From Candidatus Saccharimonadota bacterium (GTDB lineage Bacteria; Patescibacteriota; Saccharimonadia; Saccharimonadales; Saccharimonadaceae), in the NCBI GenBank assembly GCA_017545585.1, contig JAFWMK010000015.1, positions 1 to 52,283 of the forward strand: DNA of 52,283 nt, read 5' to 3'. Each line of letters begins with the position of its first letter. Position 1 is the stretch's first letter. The translations under genes and the position numbers were made by a program. Positions 5,921 to 14,937 of the stretch are shown here, piece after piece. The notes beneath the pieces were generated by a model that searched no databases, was not told where the DNA came from, and saw only the letters and a list, made by a program, of their open reading frames with translations.

Positions 5921-6653
5921 AAATCACCGACTCCAATGGACGTTTTGGTTTACGATACCTTACGCCGTCATTTTTGGGTAAATATTTTATGTATTGATTA
6001 AAAATTTTGCCAAGTGGCCCACCCAAAATAATCGTATCAGGGGAGTATTTAGAGACTATATCTGGAATTCCTAGATATACTCGCTCGGCTATCTCGGTCA
6101 TTACCTTTTTGCCTCTTAGTCCGGTCGCCGCATCTACGTGATAAATCTTTTCAAGAGCAGAACAGGCGGCCAAATCCTCCCATTCGGCAGTTTTACCATT
6201 ATATGTATAAATTTTGTGTCCAGGTTCAAACTTGTCAGACGCTGGGGCTAAATGCCCGCGCTCGGCTATCCCTCCGCCAATCCCAGTAGAAAAGGTTAAA
6301 AATACGGTCTTGCCTGGCAGCCGATGTGATTCATAAATAGCGGCAAGATTGCCATCGTTTTCGAAATAAATTGGACAGTCAAAAATTGCCTGCAAAGGCT
6401 GTACTAGGGAAAAAGTACCCCAATCGCGGTTGCCAAATCGGACTGAACAATTTTTTTGTACAACGCCCGGTATGGCTACTACCACCCCAGTTAATTTAAA
6501 TTTTTTAAATCGCTCCAAAACAGATAATAGCTCTCTAATGAATCGCTCTTTCTGCCAAGAAGTTTTGAATTTTACGCGCCTAATTACTCGCCCCCGTCGA
6601 TTAAATAGAGCAATTAAAGTTTTTGTACCTCCGATGTCTATTGCTAAATACAT
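5886..6653 (-). CDS. ROK-family sugar kinase-like protein
   Basis: 255 residues. The ATP-binding phosphate loop IDIGGTKTLIALF (~5-17), FENDGNLAAIYES (~97-109) with the catalytic Asp, and FSTGIGGGIAERG (~121-133) match ROK kinases such as glucokinase. The usual CxxCG(H)xGC zinc signature of many ROK proteins is not visible; EPGHKIY remains. Substrate unknown. TATAAT (minus, 6660-6665) ends 6 bases from the ATG, so the message should be leaderless. Confidence 0.82.
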   Translation of the reverse strand: MYLAIDIGGTKTLIALFNRRGRVIRRVKFKTSWQKERFIRELLSVLERFKKFKLTGVVVAIPGVVQKNCSVRFGNRDWGTFSLVQPLQAIFDCPIYFENDGNLAAIYESHRLPGKTVFLTFSTGIGGGIAERGHLAPASDKFEPGHKIYTYNGKTAEWEDLAACSALEKIYHVDAATGLRGKKVMTEIAERVYLGIPDIVSKYSPDTIILGGPLGKIFNQYIKYLPKNDGVRYRKPKRPLESVIYGCYLFGKSQS

Positions 6654-6719
6654 ACCCCTATTATACTACCATTTTCCAAAAAAAATAACTCTAGACTTTT
6701 AAGGGAAAATTTGTTATAA

Positions 6720-6818
6720 TTAAAAGATATTTGGGCTCATTCAGAGATGTCGCGCCGTCGCGAGATTAGACGAAAAGCGAGACCTCTGAATGGGCCTAAA
6801 GGAAGGAAAAATTTAATT
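6720..6818 (+). promoter_or_regulatory. Structured 5' leader of rpsA
   Basis: An extended -10 TGTTATAAT lies at 6711-6719. The leader has an outer helix GGCTCATTCAGAG (near 6733-6745) with CTCTGAATGGGCC (near 6784-6796), one G-U pair, enclosing TCGCG/CGCGA. The ribosome binding stretch AAGGAAGG follows the helix directly. The arrangement fits autoregulation by S1, which is an inference. Confidence 0.6.
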
Positions 6819-7886
6819 ATGGCTAATGCCAAAAAAATCACTATGGACGATCTTCTAAAAGCTAATGAAGATGCATCCAAAAAAGTCGTTGCCGGAGATA
6901 CTGTAAACGGCAAAGTCATTTCTATCAAAAAACATGAGATCCTAGTGGACCTCGGTAGTCAAGGGGTCGGGCTAGTTCCACGGCGCGAAGCTTCGTTTGT
7001 TCGAGATCTAGAACTCGGTGCTGACGTTGCTGCTTCTGTCATCGAGGCCGAAATGGACGATGGCTATGTACTATTGTCTCTTAGAAAGGCTGTCAAGGAC
7101 AAAGGTTGGGACGAGATCCAAAGCAAAATGGACAACGCTGAAGTTGTTGAGATCACGCCTTATGACGCTAACAGGGGTGGCCTGCTCGTAGAATACGAAG
7201 GAATCAGGGGCTTCTTGCCAGTTTCTCAGCTTTCTGCCGAGCATTATCCGCGCGTAGGCAGCGCTGACAAGGACGAAATCCTCCAAAGATTGAATTCTCT
7301 CGTAGGTAAGCCGATCAAGGTTCGCATCCTCGATGCCATCAAGAAAGAAAACAAGCTTATCTTCTCTGAAAAAGAGGCTATCAGAGATGGTCTCGCTGAG
7401 AGATTTGCCAACCTCAAAGTCGGTGATACCGTTAAAGGTGTGGTCACTGGCGTAGTAGACTTTGGCGTATTTGTAAACGTCGACGGTATTGAGGGCTTGA
7501 TTCATATTTCCGAGATATCTTGGGAACGGGTCAATAATCCTTCAGATTATGTCAAGATCGGTGATGAAATCGAGGCTAAGATTATCGCTATCGACAAAGA
7601 ACGTCTATCTCTCTCAATGAAGCAGCTAATGGAAGATCCATGGCTTCACGAAGTAGAGAATCTCAAGAAAGGTTCCAAAGTCGAAGGTACGGTTACTCGG
7701 ATCACCCCATTTGGGGCTTTTGTGCAGATCAGTCCAGCCGTAGAAGCTCTCGTCCACGTGTCTGAGCTTGGTGAAGGCTCCGATGTCGATCCAGAAAAGG
7801 TCTTTACCTTGAACGAACGCAAAACTTTCACTGTGCTCGATGTAGACAAAGAAGGTCGCAAGATCTCTCTATCTATCGACAAATAA
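6819..7886 (+). CDS. rpsA: 30S ribosomal protein S1, four S1 domains
   Basis: 355 residues with four S1/OB domains: ~26-95 (GDTVNGKVISIKKHEILVDL), ~105-185 (divergent, GGLLVEYEGIRGFLPVSQL), ~197-268 (GDTVKGVVTGVVDFGVFVNV...GLIHISEISW) and ~282-354 (GSKVEGTVTRITPFGAFVQI...ALVHVSELG). S1 helps mRNA docking on the 30S subunit. Four domains match the Gram-positive/CPR form, against six in E. coli. ATG 6819 is chosen after AAGGAAGG; the upstream in-frame ATG at 6747 lies in the leader hairpin. A terminator follows at 7894. Confidence 0.92.
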   Translation: MANAKKITMDDLLKANEDASKKVVAGDTVNGKVISIKKHEILVDLGSQGVGLVPRREASFVRDLELGADVAASVIEAEMDDGYVLLSLRKAVKDKGWDEIQSKMDNAEVVEITPYDANRGGLLVEYEGIRGFLPVSQLSAEHYPRVGSADKDEILQRLNSLVGKPIKVRILDAIKKENKLIFSEKEAIRDGLAERFANLKVGDTVKGVVTGVVDFGVFVNVDGIEGLIHISEISWERVNNPSDYVKIGDEIEAKIIAIDKERLSLSMKQLMEDPWLHEVENLKKGSKVEGTVTRITPFGAFVQISPAVEALVHVSELGEGSDVDPEKVFTLNERKTFTVLDVDKEGRKISLSIDK

Positions 7887-7893
7887 CAAAAAG

Positions 7894-7916
7894 AGGCTTG
7901 GGGGAGCCTTTTTTTG
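7894..7916 (+). terminator. Terminator after rpsA
   Basis: GAGGCT/AGCCTT stem with a G-rich loop and seven T. Confidence 0.85.
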
Positions 7917-7972
7917 TGCTTGCATTTTTAAGACATAAGCAATATAATGGAAAAAAGAAAGGTCATATAAAA

Positions 7973-8275
7973 ATGCAAAACATCGATGAATTCATAGAAA
8001 GTCTTTTAAAAGATAAGGGTATTGAGGTTGAACCAGAAATAAGGGAAGAACTCAAGGCCGACATGAAAAAACGCCTCTTGGAGCAAATCAATCGTGCCGC
8101 GATTCAATCTCTTAGCGAAGAAAAAGCCGCCGAGCTTGCCAAACTAGTAGAAAAACCTGATTTTACTGATGAACAAATGACTAAGTTTATCCAGGATTCT
8201 GGCGTTAACCTCACTGAAGTGGCGCTAGAAACCATGCTTCGATTCCGTAGTTTCTATCTAGGCATAGAGGAGTAG
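7973..8275 (+). CDS. DUF5663-like small protein
   Basis: 100 residues, all-helical and acidic. It resembles a second protein at 30190-30480 in layout (N-terminal short helix, KADMKKRLLEQI, then LSEEKAAELAKL and a C-terminal helix), the pattern called DUF5663 in CPR genomes. Function unknown. ATG 7973 is chosen because GAAAGG and a TATAAT (7943-7948) lie upstream; an in-frame ATG at 7898 falls in the rpsA terminator. It is separated from the next gene's ATG by a single base, so the two are coupled. Confidence 0.75.
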   Translation: MQNIDEFIESLLKDKGIEVEPEIREELKADMKKRLLEQINRAAIQSLSEEKAAELAKLVEKPDFTDEQMTKFIQDSGVNLTEVALETMLRFRSFYLGIEE

Positions 8276-8276
8276 T

Positions 8277-11200
8277 ATGGACGGAAAAACGGAAAAAGGA
8301 GAAGGCATCAAAGAAAACGGCAAAAAAACCGAATGGGAACAATTCGAGGAATACATCAAAGCTGTCAATAAGAACAGGGCTGCTGCTCTAAAAGCAGAAC
8401 CAAAACCGGCTTCAGAACCAAAACCGGCTCCAGTGCCAAAGCCTGTCCCAACTCCAAAGTCGGAGTCAAAACCTGCCCCAAAACCAGAGCCAGCCTCTGC
8501 CCCAAAACCAACCGTAGATAAGATCCCAGAGGACCAGTATGATGCTGCGAAAGCTGGTATGCTTACCGAGGAAGAACTCCGCGATCTTCTTCAAGGTTTT
8601 TCGGATGAAAGACCAGCTGAGTCTAATACTCCGTCAGAGGGGGCTGTAGAAGCATCGGCAGCACCAGAGCTTTCAGAAGCGCCAGAAGTGCCAGAATCTC
8701 CAGAAGCACCAGAACTTCCAGAAGTGCCAGAATCTCCAGAAGCACCAAAACTTCCAGAAGCACCAGAATCCTCAGATTCAGATAAAAGCCCTGAGTCGAT
8801 AGATAAAGATGCAATTAGAGCTGAACTGCTTGCCAATAGTCAGCGAATCTCGGAGATAGAAAATCAAATCAGGAGTCAGCAAGAAGAAATTAATCGTCAA
8901 CAAGAAGAAGCCAGGAGCCAGCAGGAAGAAATTAATCGCCAACAAGAGGCAGAGCTTCAGAGACAAATGGAAATTGAAAAGCGGGTAGCTGAAGCTAATG
9001 AAGAGCTAGCTCAAAATGTCGATGAATTTATGACCAATGAAGAACTAGGGCGAAATGTCAGCCAAATCATGGCTGAAGAGGAATACGCCAAAAACGAACA
9101 GAGACTCAACGAGATTAATCAGCAGCTCGAAGAGGAATATGCCAAAAATGAACAAAGAATCGCTGAAATCGATCGACAAATCGAAGAAGCACAGAAGAAG
9201 AATCCTAATCGTCTTGTCGCTATCAATGCTGATTGGGCATACGATAAAAAGGAAATGGCTCACGACCTGGCTGAACAAACCCTTAATCGAGAAGTCTCCA
9301 AAGGCAACCTGTTTGATAAACTTTGGAAAGGTACGCTGTTCAAGAAATTTTATGAGAAAAAATACGAAAAAGAGTTTTTGGCAGAGAAACGTGCTAATGA
9401 AGACGGTAAAACCGTTAGAGATCTAATCAGAGAACAAAAGCAAAGCGTGATCGAACGCTTTACTCTAGGTGCTATCGAAGGAGAGGACGAAGATACTCAC
9501 GGTGGAGGCTATATTCACACAAAAGCTGGCGAAAAACTCGTCAAGGCTGATCAGGAGACTAATGCTGAGATCAGGCATGCTATCGAACAATACGCTGGAT
9601 ATAGTCTTAGGGCTGGAGAAAAGGTATCAGATCTCAATCGCAAATTCAGCAATCACATCAATCGCGTCATTCAAGAAGCTATTGACGACGGCCGCCTTGG
9701 TAAAAGTGCTAAAGACACCGACTATCTTGCCATAGCCAAGCAAGCTGCTGGCCTGTATAAGGAGGCTATTGCTCGTCGTGGTAAGGCTGAACATGAAATG
9801 GCTATGAAAGAAGTCATGGCTGGCTTCCAGGTTTATAATGCTGAAGTTAGGAACGGTGTTCGTACCGATGCCCATAGAGACAATATTGATAAAATCGTCA
9901 ATTATTTAGAGTCCACCAAGATTGGTCAGCTTATTCCTGCTGAAGTAATTGCTGGTGTCATCGGTACAGTTGGAGGACTCACGCAAACTGGCGCTAGAGC
10001 TGTTTTTGGCGCTGCAGGCGGTATTTTAGCCTCTAGTGCAATTTCGGGCCTCAAAGAACGAAACCGTATAACTGAAGACCGCGCCCGTATGATGCGCGAT
10101 GTGGCTAAAGGTATGGATTATGAGGGGAAAGGTAAAGACTACAAAAAGCTAAAGGGTGTCGAAAGGTACGAAGCTCGTATCGGTGGCACATTATATGATG
10201 TACAAAAAGCCAGTGATCTTACTGCCAAAATTAAGGAGGCTATGAATTATGAGGGTAAAGATCGTGGTCGGATACTCATGAATGCAATTGCTGAAGCTAG
10301 GGTTCGTATTGACTATTCTGATAGCGAACAGAAAGACCTCATCGCTTATTCTTCTACTGAAAATGTAGGTAAAGAGCGCCTCGAATTAGACAAAGCTTTA
10401 ATTATGGCTGAGAAGGCTCTTACTGAAAAAGGCAAAAAAGATTATAAAATCATGCAAGCCGAAATCAGAGAAAAAATCATTGAAGATGCAGATAAACACG
10501 ATAAAGATTTTAAAAATATTCGTACTATTGCCGCTGTCGCGAAAGCTGGCAAAACCTTAGCTCTAGGTAGCGCCATCTTCCTCACATCTCAAGAAATTAT
10601 GGCTATCGTCGATCCGCAGAAAATCGGGATTTTTGAAAAGGCCGGGCTTCTTAAAACGGCCAATAATCTTGACGCCAAAGAAACGGTGCTTGCTAGAATC
10701 GGTGGACGAGGTAGCTATGAAGTACCAGGTCCAGGAAATCCTGGAGGGTACTCTACTGTCAAAAACGTTACAGATCAAAATGAAATCAATCGCTTGGAAG
10801 CTGAAGGATATAAAAAGATCAAAGTCAAAGATGCTATCACGAGCTCTGAGCAATCCATTAAAAATGTTGACCCATCCAACTCAACTGCTAGAGTTGACGT
10901 CAAATATGATGGTTGGGCTAATAATGGTACTAAATTCTCGGATGGCAACGAGCTACATGCTCATATCGAAAATGGCAAATTTATCTCCACTATGCGAGGG
11001 GCTTCAGCCTACAATGGGGAAGCTATTAATTACGACACAGCTAACATCAAAGCTTATCTCACAGTTGGCGACTCAAAATTTGAAGTACTTGGTGAACTAA
11101 ATGACAATGGTCAACTTACTTGGGGTGAAAATGGTGTATTTAGGCTCGCTACCAGCGATGGTTCCGAAGCTACAATCAAAGCTATTGGTGATAACGGAGA

Positions 11201-12005
11201 AAGGCTTTATAAATACTTTGAGATTGCCGCAGTCCGTAACGTAAATGATGATGTGCAACATATTATTCCGCTTGCTACAGATGTTGGTTCCGATAACTTT
11301 ACTGGCAAAATCGCCCAAATGGTGTCAATGCCAAAGACAGAACCAGCTGTCTATGACCTTGTCAAAGAGTCTATTGCTACTCCAAACACCGTTACTCATC
11401 TTAGGGATATCGCCCTTGAAGGTCTTGGCTTCGCTCCAGAAACTGCTCGTACTGGGCTCGGCGCGGCTCGTGCTTCTGAAAGACCAACTGGGCCGAATAT
11501 TCCGTCGGAAGGGTCTACAGGGGTATCGCCAGAGATGCTACCAGGGGAACCTATAGAGGTAGTACCAGAGGAGGATATAGAAGTACTACCAGAGATGCCG
11601 CCAGAGGAACTTACGGAAGTGTCACCAGAAGCGTCTAGAGAGGCATTACCAGAGACACCGCCAACATCAACGGAAGTTTCGACGCTTTCAGGCAACACTA
11701 CGGTGACTACGCCAGAATCTACCTCCGCTGATTTTGAACGTTGGGACAATGAGATCCAGCAAGAAATCAACGACAACAAAGATATAATTGGTGGCGAAGA
11801 TGGCGTTGCTAACTTAACAGACGATTCGTATATGGGCCCAGAATCTGAAACTCGTTGGCTCAACTGGTGGAATAGCCTTAGCGATGAAGGCAAAACTTTT
11901 GTCAAAAATATAGTCAAAAAAATTAGATCTTCCGATTACCAATATGATCTTAAATGGGGTCTTGGCATTCGAAGCTGGCTAGAGATGAATAAATATTTAA
12001 ACTAA
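8277..12005 (+). CDS. Large coiled-coil, proline-rich protein of unknown function
   Basis: 1242 residues. Residues ~40-85 are Lys-Pro repeats, ~130-165 carry a tandem 12-residue unit (EVPESPEAPELP), ~180-310 are a Gln/Glu-rich coiled coil, ~330-560 are helical and charged. Two hydrophobic stretches lie at ~565-590 (AEVIAGVIGTVGGL...GGILASSAISG) and ~760-775 (LALGSAIFLTSQEIMAIV). Residues ~780-1060 look beta-rich with secreted-protein style spacing, and a second Pro/Glu repeat (~1085-1150) precedes a globular tail. No family recognised and no classical N-terminal signal peptide. Co-translated with the DUF5663 protein. It could be a cell-envelope or host-contact protein; this is inference from size, repeats and hydrophobic segments. 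Confidence 0.75.
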   Translation: MDGKTEKGEGIKENGKKTEWEQFEEYIKAVNKNRAAALKAEPKPASEPKPAPVPKPVPTPKSESKPAPKPEPASAPKPTVDKIPEDQYDAAKAGMLTEEELRDLLQGFSDERPAESNTPSEGAVEASAAPELSEAPEVPESPEAPELPEVPESPEAPKLPEAPESSDSDKSPESIDKDAIRAELLANSQRISEIENQIRSQQEEINRQQEEARSQQEEINRQQEAELQRQMEIEKRVAEANEELAQNVDEFMTNEELGRNVSQIMAEEEYAKNEQRLNEINQQLEEEYAKNEQRIAEIDRQIEEAQKKNPNRLVAINADWAYDKKEMAHDLAEQTLNREVSKGNLFDKLWKGTLFKKFYEKKYEKEFLAEKRANEDGKTVRDLIREQKQSVIERFTLGAIEGEDEDTHGGGYIHTKAGEKLVKADQETNAEIRHAIEQYAGYSLRAGEKVSDLNRKFSNHINRVIQEAIDDGRLGKSAKDTDYLAIAKQAAGLYKEAIARRGKAEHEMAMKEVMAGFQVYNAEVRNGVRTDAHRDNIDKIVNYLESTKIGQLIPAEVIAGVIGTVGGLTQTGARAVFGAAGGILASSAISGLKERNRITEDRARMMRDVAKGMDYEGKGKDYKKLKGVERYEARIGGTLYDVQKASDLTAKIKEAMNYEGKDRGRILMNAIAEARVRIDYSDSEQKDLIAYSSTENVGKERLELDKALIMAEKALTEKGKKDYKIMQAEIREKIIEDADKHDKDFKNIRTIAAVAKAGKTLALGSAIFLTSQEIMAIVDPQKIGIFEKAGLLKTANNLDAKETVLARIGGRGSYEVPGPGNPGGYSTVKNVTDQNEINRLEAEGYKKIKVKDAITSSEQSIKNVDPSNSTARVDVKYDGWANNGTKFSDGNELHAHIENGKFISTMRGASAYNGEAINYDTANIKAYLTVGDSKFEVLGELNDNGQLTWGENGVFRLATSDGSEATIKAIGDNGERLYKYFEIAAVRNVNDDVQHIIPLATDVGSDNFTGKIAQMVSMPKTEPAVYDLVKESIATPNTVTHLRDIALEGLGFAPETARTGLGAARASERPTGPNIPSEGSTGVSPEMLPGEPIEVVPEEDIEVLPEMPPEELTEVSPEASREALPETPPTSTEVSTLSGNTTVTTPESTSADFERWDNEIQQEINDNKDIIGGEDGVANLTDDSYMGPESETRWLNWWNSLSDEGKTFVKNIVKKIRSSDYQYDLKWGLGIRSWLEMNKYLN
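8685..8756 (+). repeat. Two tandem 36-bp repeats in coding sequence
   Basis: 8685-8720 and 8721-8756 differ at one base and encode a 12-residue Pro/Glu unit. A partial third unit follows. Such repeats often vary in number between strains. Confidence 0.85.
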
Positions 12006-12042
12006 CAAAAAACAAAAAGTTTTAAACCTGTAGAGTCTATGC

Positions 12043-12048
12043 TATAAT
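12043..12048 (+). promoter_or_regulatory. -10 box of the acyl-CoA synthetase gene
   Basis: TGCTATAAT, followed by a short leader with AAGGAG before the GTG start at 12068. Confidence 0.7.
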
Positions 12049-12067
12049 AGTTTTCAAGGAGATTTTT

Positions 12068-13828
12068 GTGAATAAAAAAGTATCAGATAAGAAACCCAAA
12101 ACGACCAAATCTACTAAAGCTGTCAAAAAAGCCGACGTTCGTCCTTGGTATAAGTACTATAAAGAAGACGGTATCCCAGAAACTCTGGAATTTCCAGATT
12201 GTTCTATTGTAGATATGATTATCCAAACCGCCGAGAAATATCCAGATAATGTAGCCTATAGCTATTACGGCCACAAAGTGACCTATAAAAATTTTGTCAG
12301 AAAAATTGAAAAGGCCGCTCGCGCTCTCAAAAATTACGGCGTCAAAGAGGGCGATCGTGTTACTATTTGTATGCCTAATACCCCAGAGGGGATTACGATG
12401 GTCTACGCTGTTAATATGGTTGGTGCCGTTTGTAATATGGTTCACCCATTGTCATCAGAGAAAGAGTTGGAATACTACATCAAAGTCGCAGAATCCAAAT
12501 ACGTCATGGTTATCGACGCAGTCTTTGACAAAATCTATCGCTTAAGGGATACGGCGGGGCTTGAACGCATTATTGTGGTCCGTCCATCTGATGGTCTCGG
12601 CTTTCTTAAACAAAAGCTCTACAGACTCCTTCACATCAAGAAGGTGCGCCTTCCGATGAACGACGGTCGCGTGGTTCTCTGGGAAGATTTCATTGCGAAC
12701 AGCTATTTTTATAAAGGTGGCTACCACGAGGAGCGCGGTGGAGGCGATCTCGCCATAATTATGTACTCAGGAGGCACTACGGGCGCTCCTAAGGCGGTTA
12801 TGCTATCAAACCTTAATATTAACGCGGAATCAATCGTCGACGCGACTATGATACGTCAAATCGTGCCAGGAGCCAATGTTTTGTCTATTCTACCGCTCTT
12901 TCACTGCTTCGGGCTTGGCGTTTGTATCCATACCCCTCTCTGTAAAGGCATGGAGTGTAATCTTATCCCGGCCTTTTCACACAAATTATTTGCGGACATT
13001 TTGAGAAAGAATACCCCTAGCTTTATCGTGGGCGTGCCAACGCTATTTGAGGCTCTTATTAATACCAAACTCGGTCCAAATGACCTCGAGTCTGTCACTG
13101 CTGTTATTTGTGGTGGCGATACCCTAAATAGTACATTGAGAGATAAAGTTAATGATTTTTTGGCCGCCCATGGTTCCAAAGCTAAAATTCGCGTAGGTTA
13201 CGGTCTTACCGAAGGTTCTGGCGCAGTCTGTCTCTCTCCAGAAAACTCTTTCGCTGACGGTATTATTGGTGCGCCAATGCCAAATATGGATTTCAAGATC
13301 GTTAAACCTGGTACTAAGAAAGAGATCAAACAGGGGGAAGATGGTGAGATTTGTATTTCTGGCCCGCTTGTAATGATGGGGTATCTTGGTGACGAAGAAG
13401 AAACCAATAAAGCTATCAAGATTCATGACGACGGCAAAGTTTGGCTCCATACTGGCGACATCGGCCACCTTGGTGATGACGGTTTGATTTACTTTGGTCA
13501 AAGGCTCAAGCGTATTATTATTTCGTCTGGCTACAATATTTATCCGACCCATCTTGAATCTATCATCAATTCTCATGAGGCCGTTGAAACATCTATTGTA
13601 ATCGGTATCGATCATCCACATAAAGGTCAAGTACCAAAAGCATTCATCGTACTAAAAGAAGGTTACAAACCAAACAAGCGTACCGAAAAAGAAATCAGAG
13701 AGCTCCTTGAGAGAAACGTTCCGATCTACGCTCTCCCTACAGCCTACGAGTTTAGAGATGAACTTCCAAAAACTCTAGTTGGCAAAGTCGCCTTCAAAAA
13801 GCTCGAAGCCGAAGAAAAAGATAAATAA
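12068..13828 (+). CDS. AMP-forming acyl-CoA synthetase
   Basis: 586 residues of the ANL adenylating superfamily; activates a carboxylic acid (probably a fatty acid) through an acyl-AMP to acyl-CoA. Visible motifs: A3 YSGGTTGAPKAVMLSN (~232-247), A5 GYGLTEGSGAV (~377-387), A7/A8 HTGDIGHLGDDGLIYFGQRLKRII (~460-483) and the C-terminal catalytic lysine region TLVGKVAFKKLE (~568-580). The first ~25 residues are lysine-rich. GTG start with AAGGAG 7 bases upstream. CPR bacteria usually lack fatty acid synthesis, so a role in using scavenged host lipids is a reasonable inference. Confidence 0.88.
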   Translation: MNKKVSDKKPKTTKSTKAVKKADVRPWYKYYKEDGIPETLEFPDCSIVDMIIQTAEKYPDNVAYSYYGHKVTYKNFVRKIEKAARALKNYGVKEGDRVTICMPNTPEGITMVYAVNMVGAVCNMVHPLSSEKELEYYIKVAESKYVMVIDAVFDKIYRLRDTAGLERIIVVRPSDGLGFLKQKLYRLLHIKKVRLPMNDGRVVLWEDFIANSYFYKGGYHEERGGGDLAIIMYSGGTTGAPKAVMLSNLNINAESIVDATMIRQIVPGANVLSILPLFHCFGLGVCIHTPLCKGMECNLIPAFSHKLFADILRKNTPSFIVGVPTLFEALINTKLGPNDLESVTAVICGGDTLNSTLRDKVNDFLAAHGSKAKIRVGYGLTEGSGAVCLSPENSFADGIIGAPMPNMDFKIVKPGTKKEIKQGEDGEICISGPLVMMGYLGDEEETNKAIKIHDDGKVWLHTGDIGHLGDDGLIYFGQRLKRIIISSGYNIYPTHLESIINSHEAVETSIVIGIDHPHKGQVPKAFIVLKEGYKPNKRTEKEIRELLERNVPIYALPTAYEFRDELPKTLVGKVAFKKLEAEEKDK

Positions 13829-13994
13829 AAAATATAAGTAATTTTTGAGTATTTGATGAGCCCAAGAAGTTTTGAGAATTTTAGAAAATTTTCACAGCGT
13901 GGCCCCCATCCGGCGCAAGACGTGAAAATTTTCGTTAAGAAATTCGAAAAAACTTCCTGGCGCGAAACCAACCGCGAAAGAATTACTTATATTT
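13829..13994. repeat. 166-bp imperfect inverted repeat between convergent genes
   Basis: The left end ATATAAGTAATT and the right end AATTACTTATAT are mirror images, as are AAGAAGTTTT/AAAACTTCCT and GAAAATTTTCAC/GTGAAAATTTTC nearer the centre. The centre is GC-rich. The symmetry reaches the stop codon of each flanking gene. It is probably a long bidirectional terminator or RNA-processing hairpin; a degenerate MITE-like insertion is the alternative. Confidence 0.75.
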
Positions 13995-14936
13995 TTATTT
14001 ATGATAATTCAATCTTACTCTGATTCTAAGCTTCAGAGGCTTCTCTCTAAGAAAACGGTTTTTGCGCCAATTAGGAAAATACTTTTTAAGTATCTCGCGC
14101 GACTTTTTGAATCCCACTCGCCCTTCGCGAAACTTGGCAAAATCCCTAGAAGAATCAATCAATAGATTCCAGATAAAGAACCATTCTAATTCATCATGGT
14201 ACTTATCTGCCATCCCTACCTCTTTAAATCTAGCAAAGAGCCCAGTAAGCGCCGGAAAAATATCTAAGTAATGCGGGTCCCAAGAGGCTTTATGCAACAC
14301 CGAATCGTCGTTTTGATAATAGATATAGAGTGGTTTATCTACTGCAGAAAACCTATCCGTATAGAGAATTAAGGAAGAAATCATCTCCATATCTTCATGG
14401 ATTATCCCCTCTTTGAAGGAAAAACCATGGCTAGCCCACCATGATCTTAAGAATAAAAATTGCCACGGCCCGGCCCCGTATCTTACAAATCTACTTTTAT
14501 AGCTTGGCTCAGATGGTTTTACTGCTGAGAGGTAGTCCGAATGTCTGTCAGGATACATTCGTGTAGCCCCCATCATTACAATATCGGCTCTAGTTTTTTC
14601 GGCCTCACAAACGAGTAGTTTTATGCTATGATCAGATATTTTATCGTCTGCATCTACAAACCAGATATATTTGCCAGAAGCTTTTGAGACTCCGTAATTT
14701 CTTGCCGCTGCCGCCCCTTTTGTATGACATTCTAATACCTGAATCTTAAGTGGAGTCTCTTTGGCAAATTTTTTGGCTACCAAGAGGGAACCATCAGTAG
14801 AATCGTTATCAACAAGAATCACTTCGGTTGAGACCTTCGATAAAGCCACGGCTTTAAAAACCGATTTTAGGCATGAAAAAAGATATTTTTCCGCGTTATA
14901 GACCGGAATGATTACGGATAAAGTCACCCCTGACAT
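13995..14936 (-). CDS. Family 2 glycosyltransferase
   Basis: 313 residues from ATG 14936. The GT-A fold begins at once: LSVIIPVYNAEKYL (~6-19), VILVDNDSTDGSL (~40-52), GAAAARNYGVSKASGKYIWFVDADD (~79-103) with the metal-binding DAD. EDMEMISSLI (~180) is the likely catalytic acidic region. It probably adds sugars to a lipid carrier, surface glycan or protein; the acceptor is unknown. Translation is probably coupled to the upstream export-like gene, whose stop lies one base before this ATG with GGCGG as binding site; a TTG at 14948 is a possible alternative start. Confidence 0.86.
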   Translation of the reverse strand: MSGVTLSVIIPVYNAEKYLFSCLKSVFKAVALSKVSTEVILVDNDSTDGSLLVAKKFAKETPLKIQVLECHTKGAAAARNYGVSKASGKYIWFVDADDKISDHSIKLLVCEAEKTRADIVMMGATRMYPDRHSDYLSAVKPSEPSYKSRFVRYGAGPWQFLFLRSWWASHGFSFKEGIIHEDMEMISSLILYTDRFSAVDKPLYIYYQNDDSVLHKASWDPHYLDIFPALTGLFARFKEVGMADKYHDELEWFFIWNLLIDSSRDFAKFREGRVGFKKSREILKKYFPNWRKNRFLREKPLKLRIRVRLNYHK

Positions 14937-14937
14937 C

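Noticed and set aside
11396-11917. Long minus-strand frame inside the 1242-residue gene
   Set aside because: It mirrors the Pro/Glu repeat and has a low-complexity Ser/Gly translation with no start signals.
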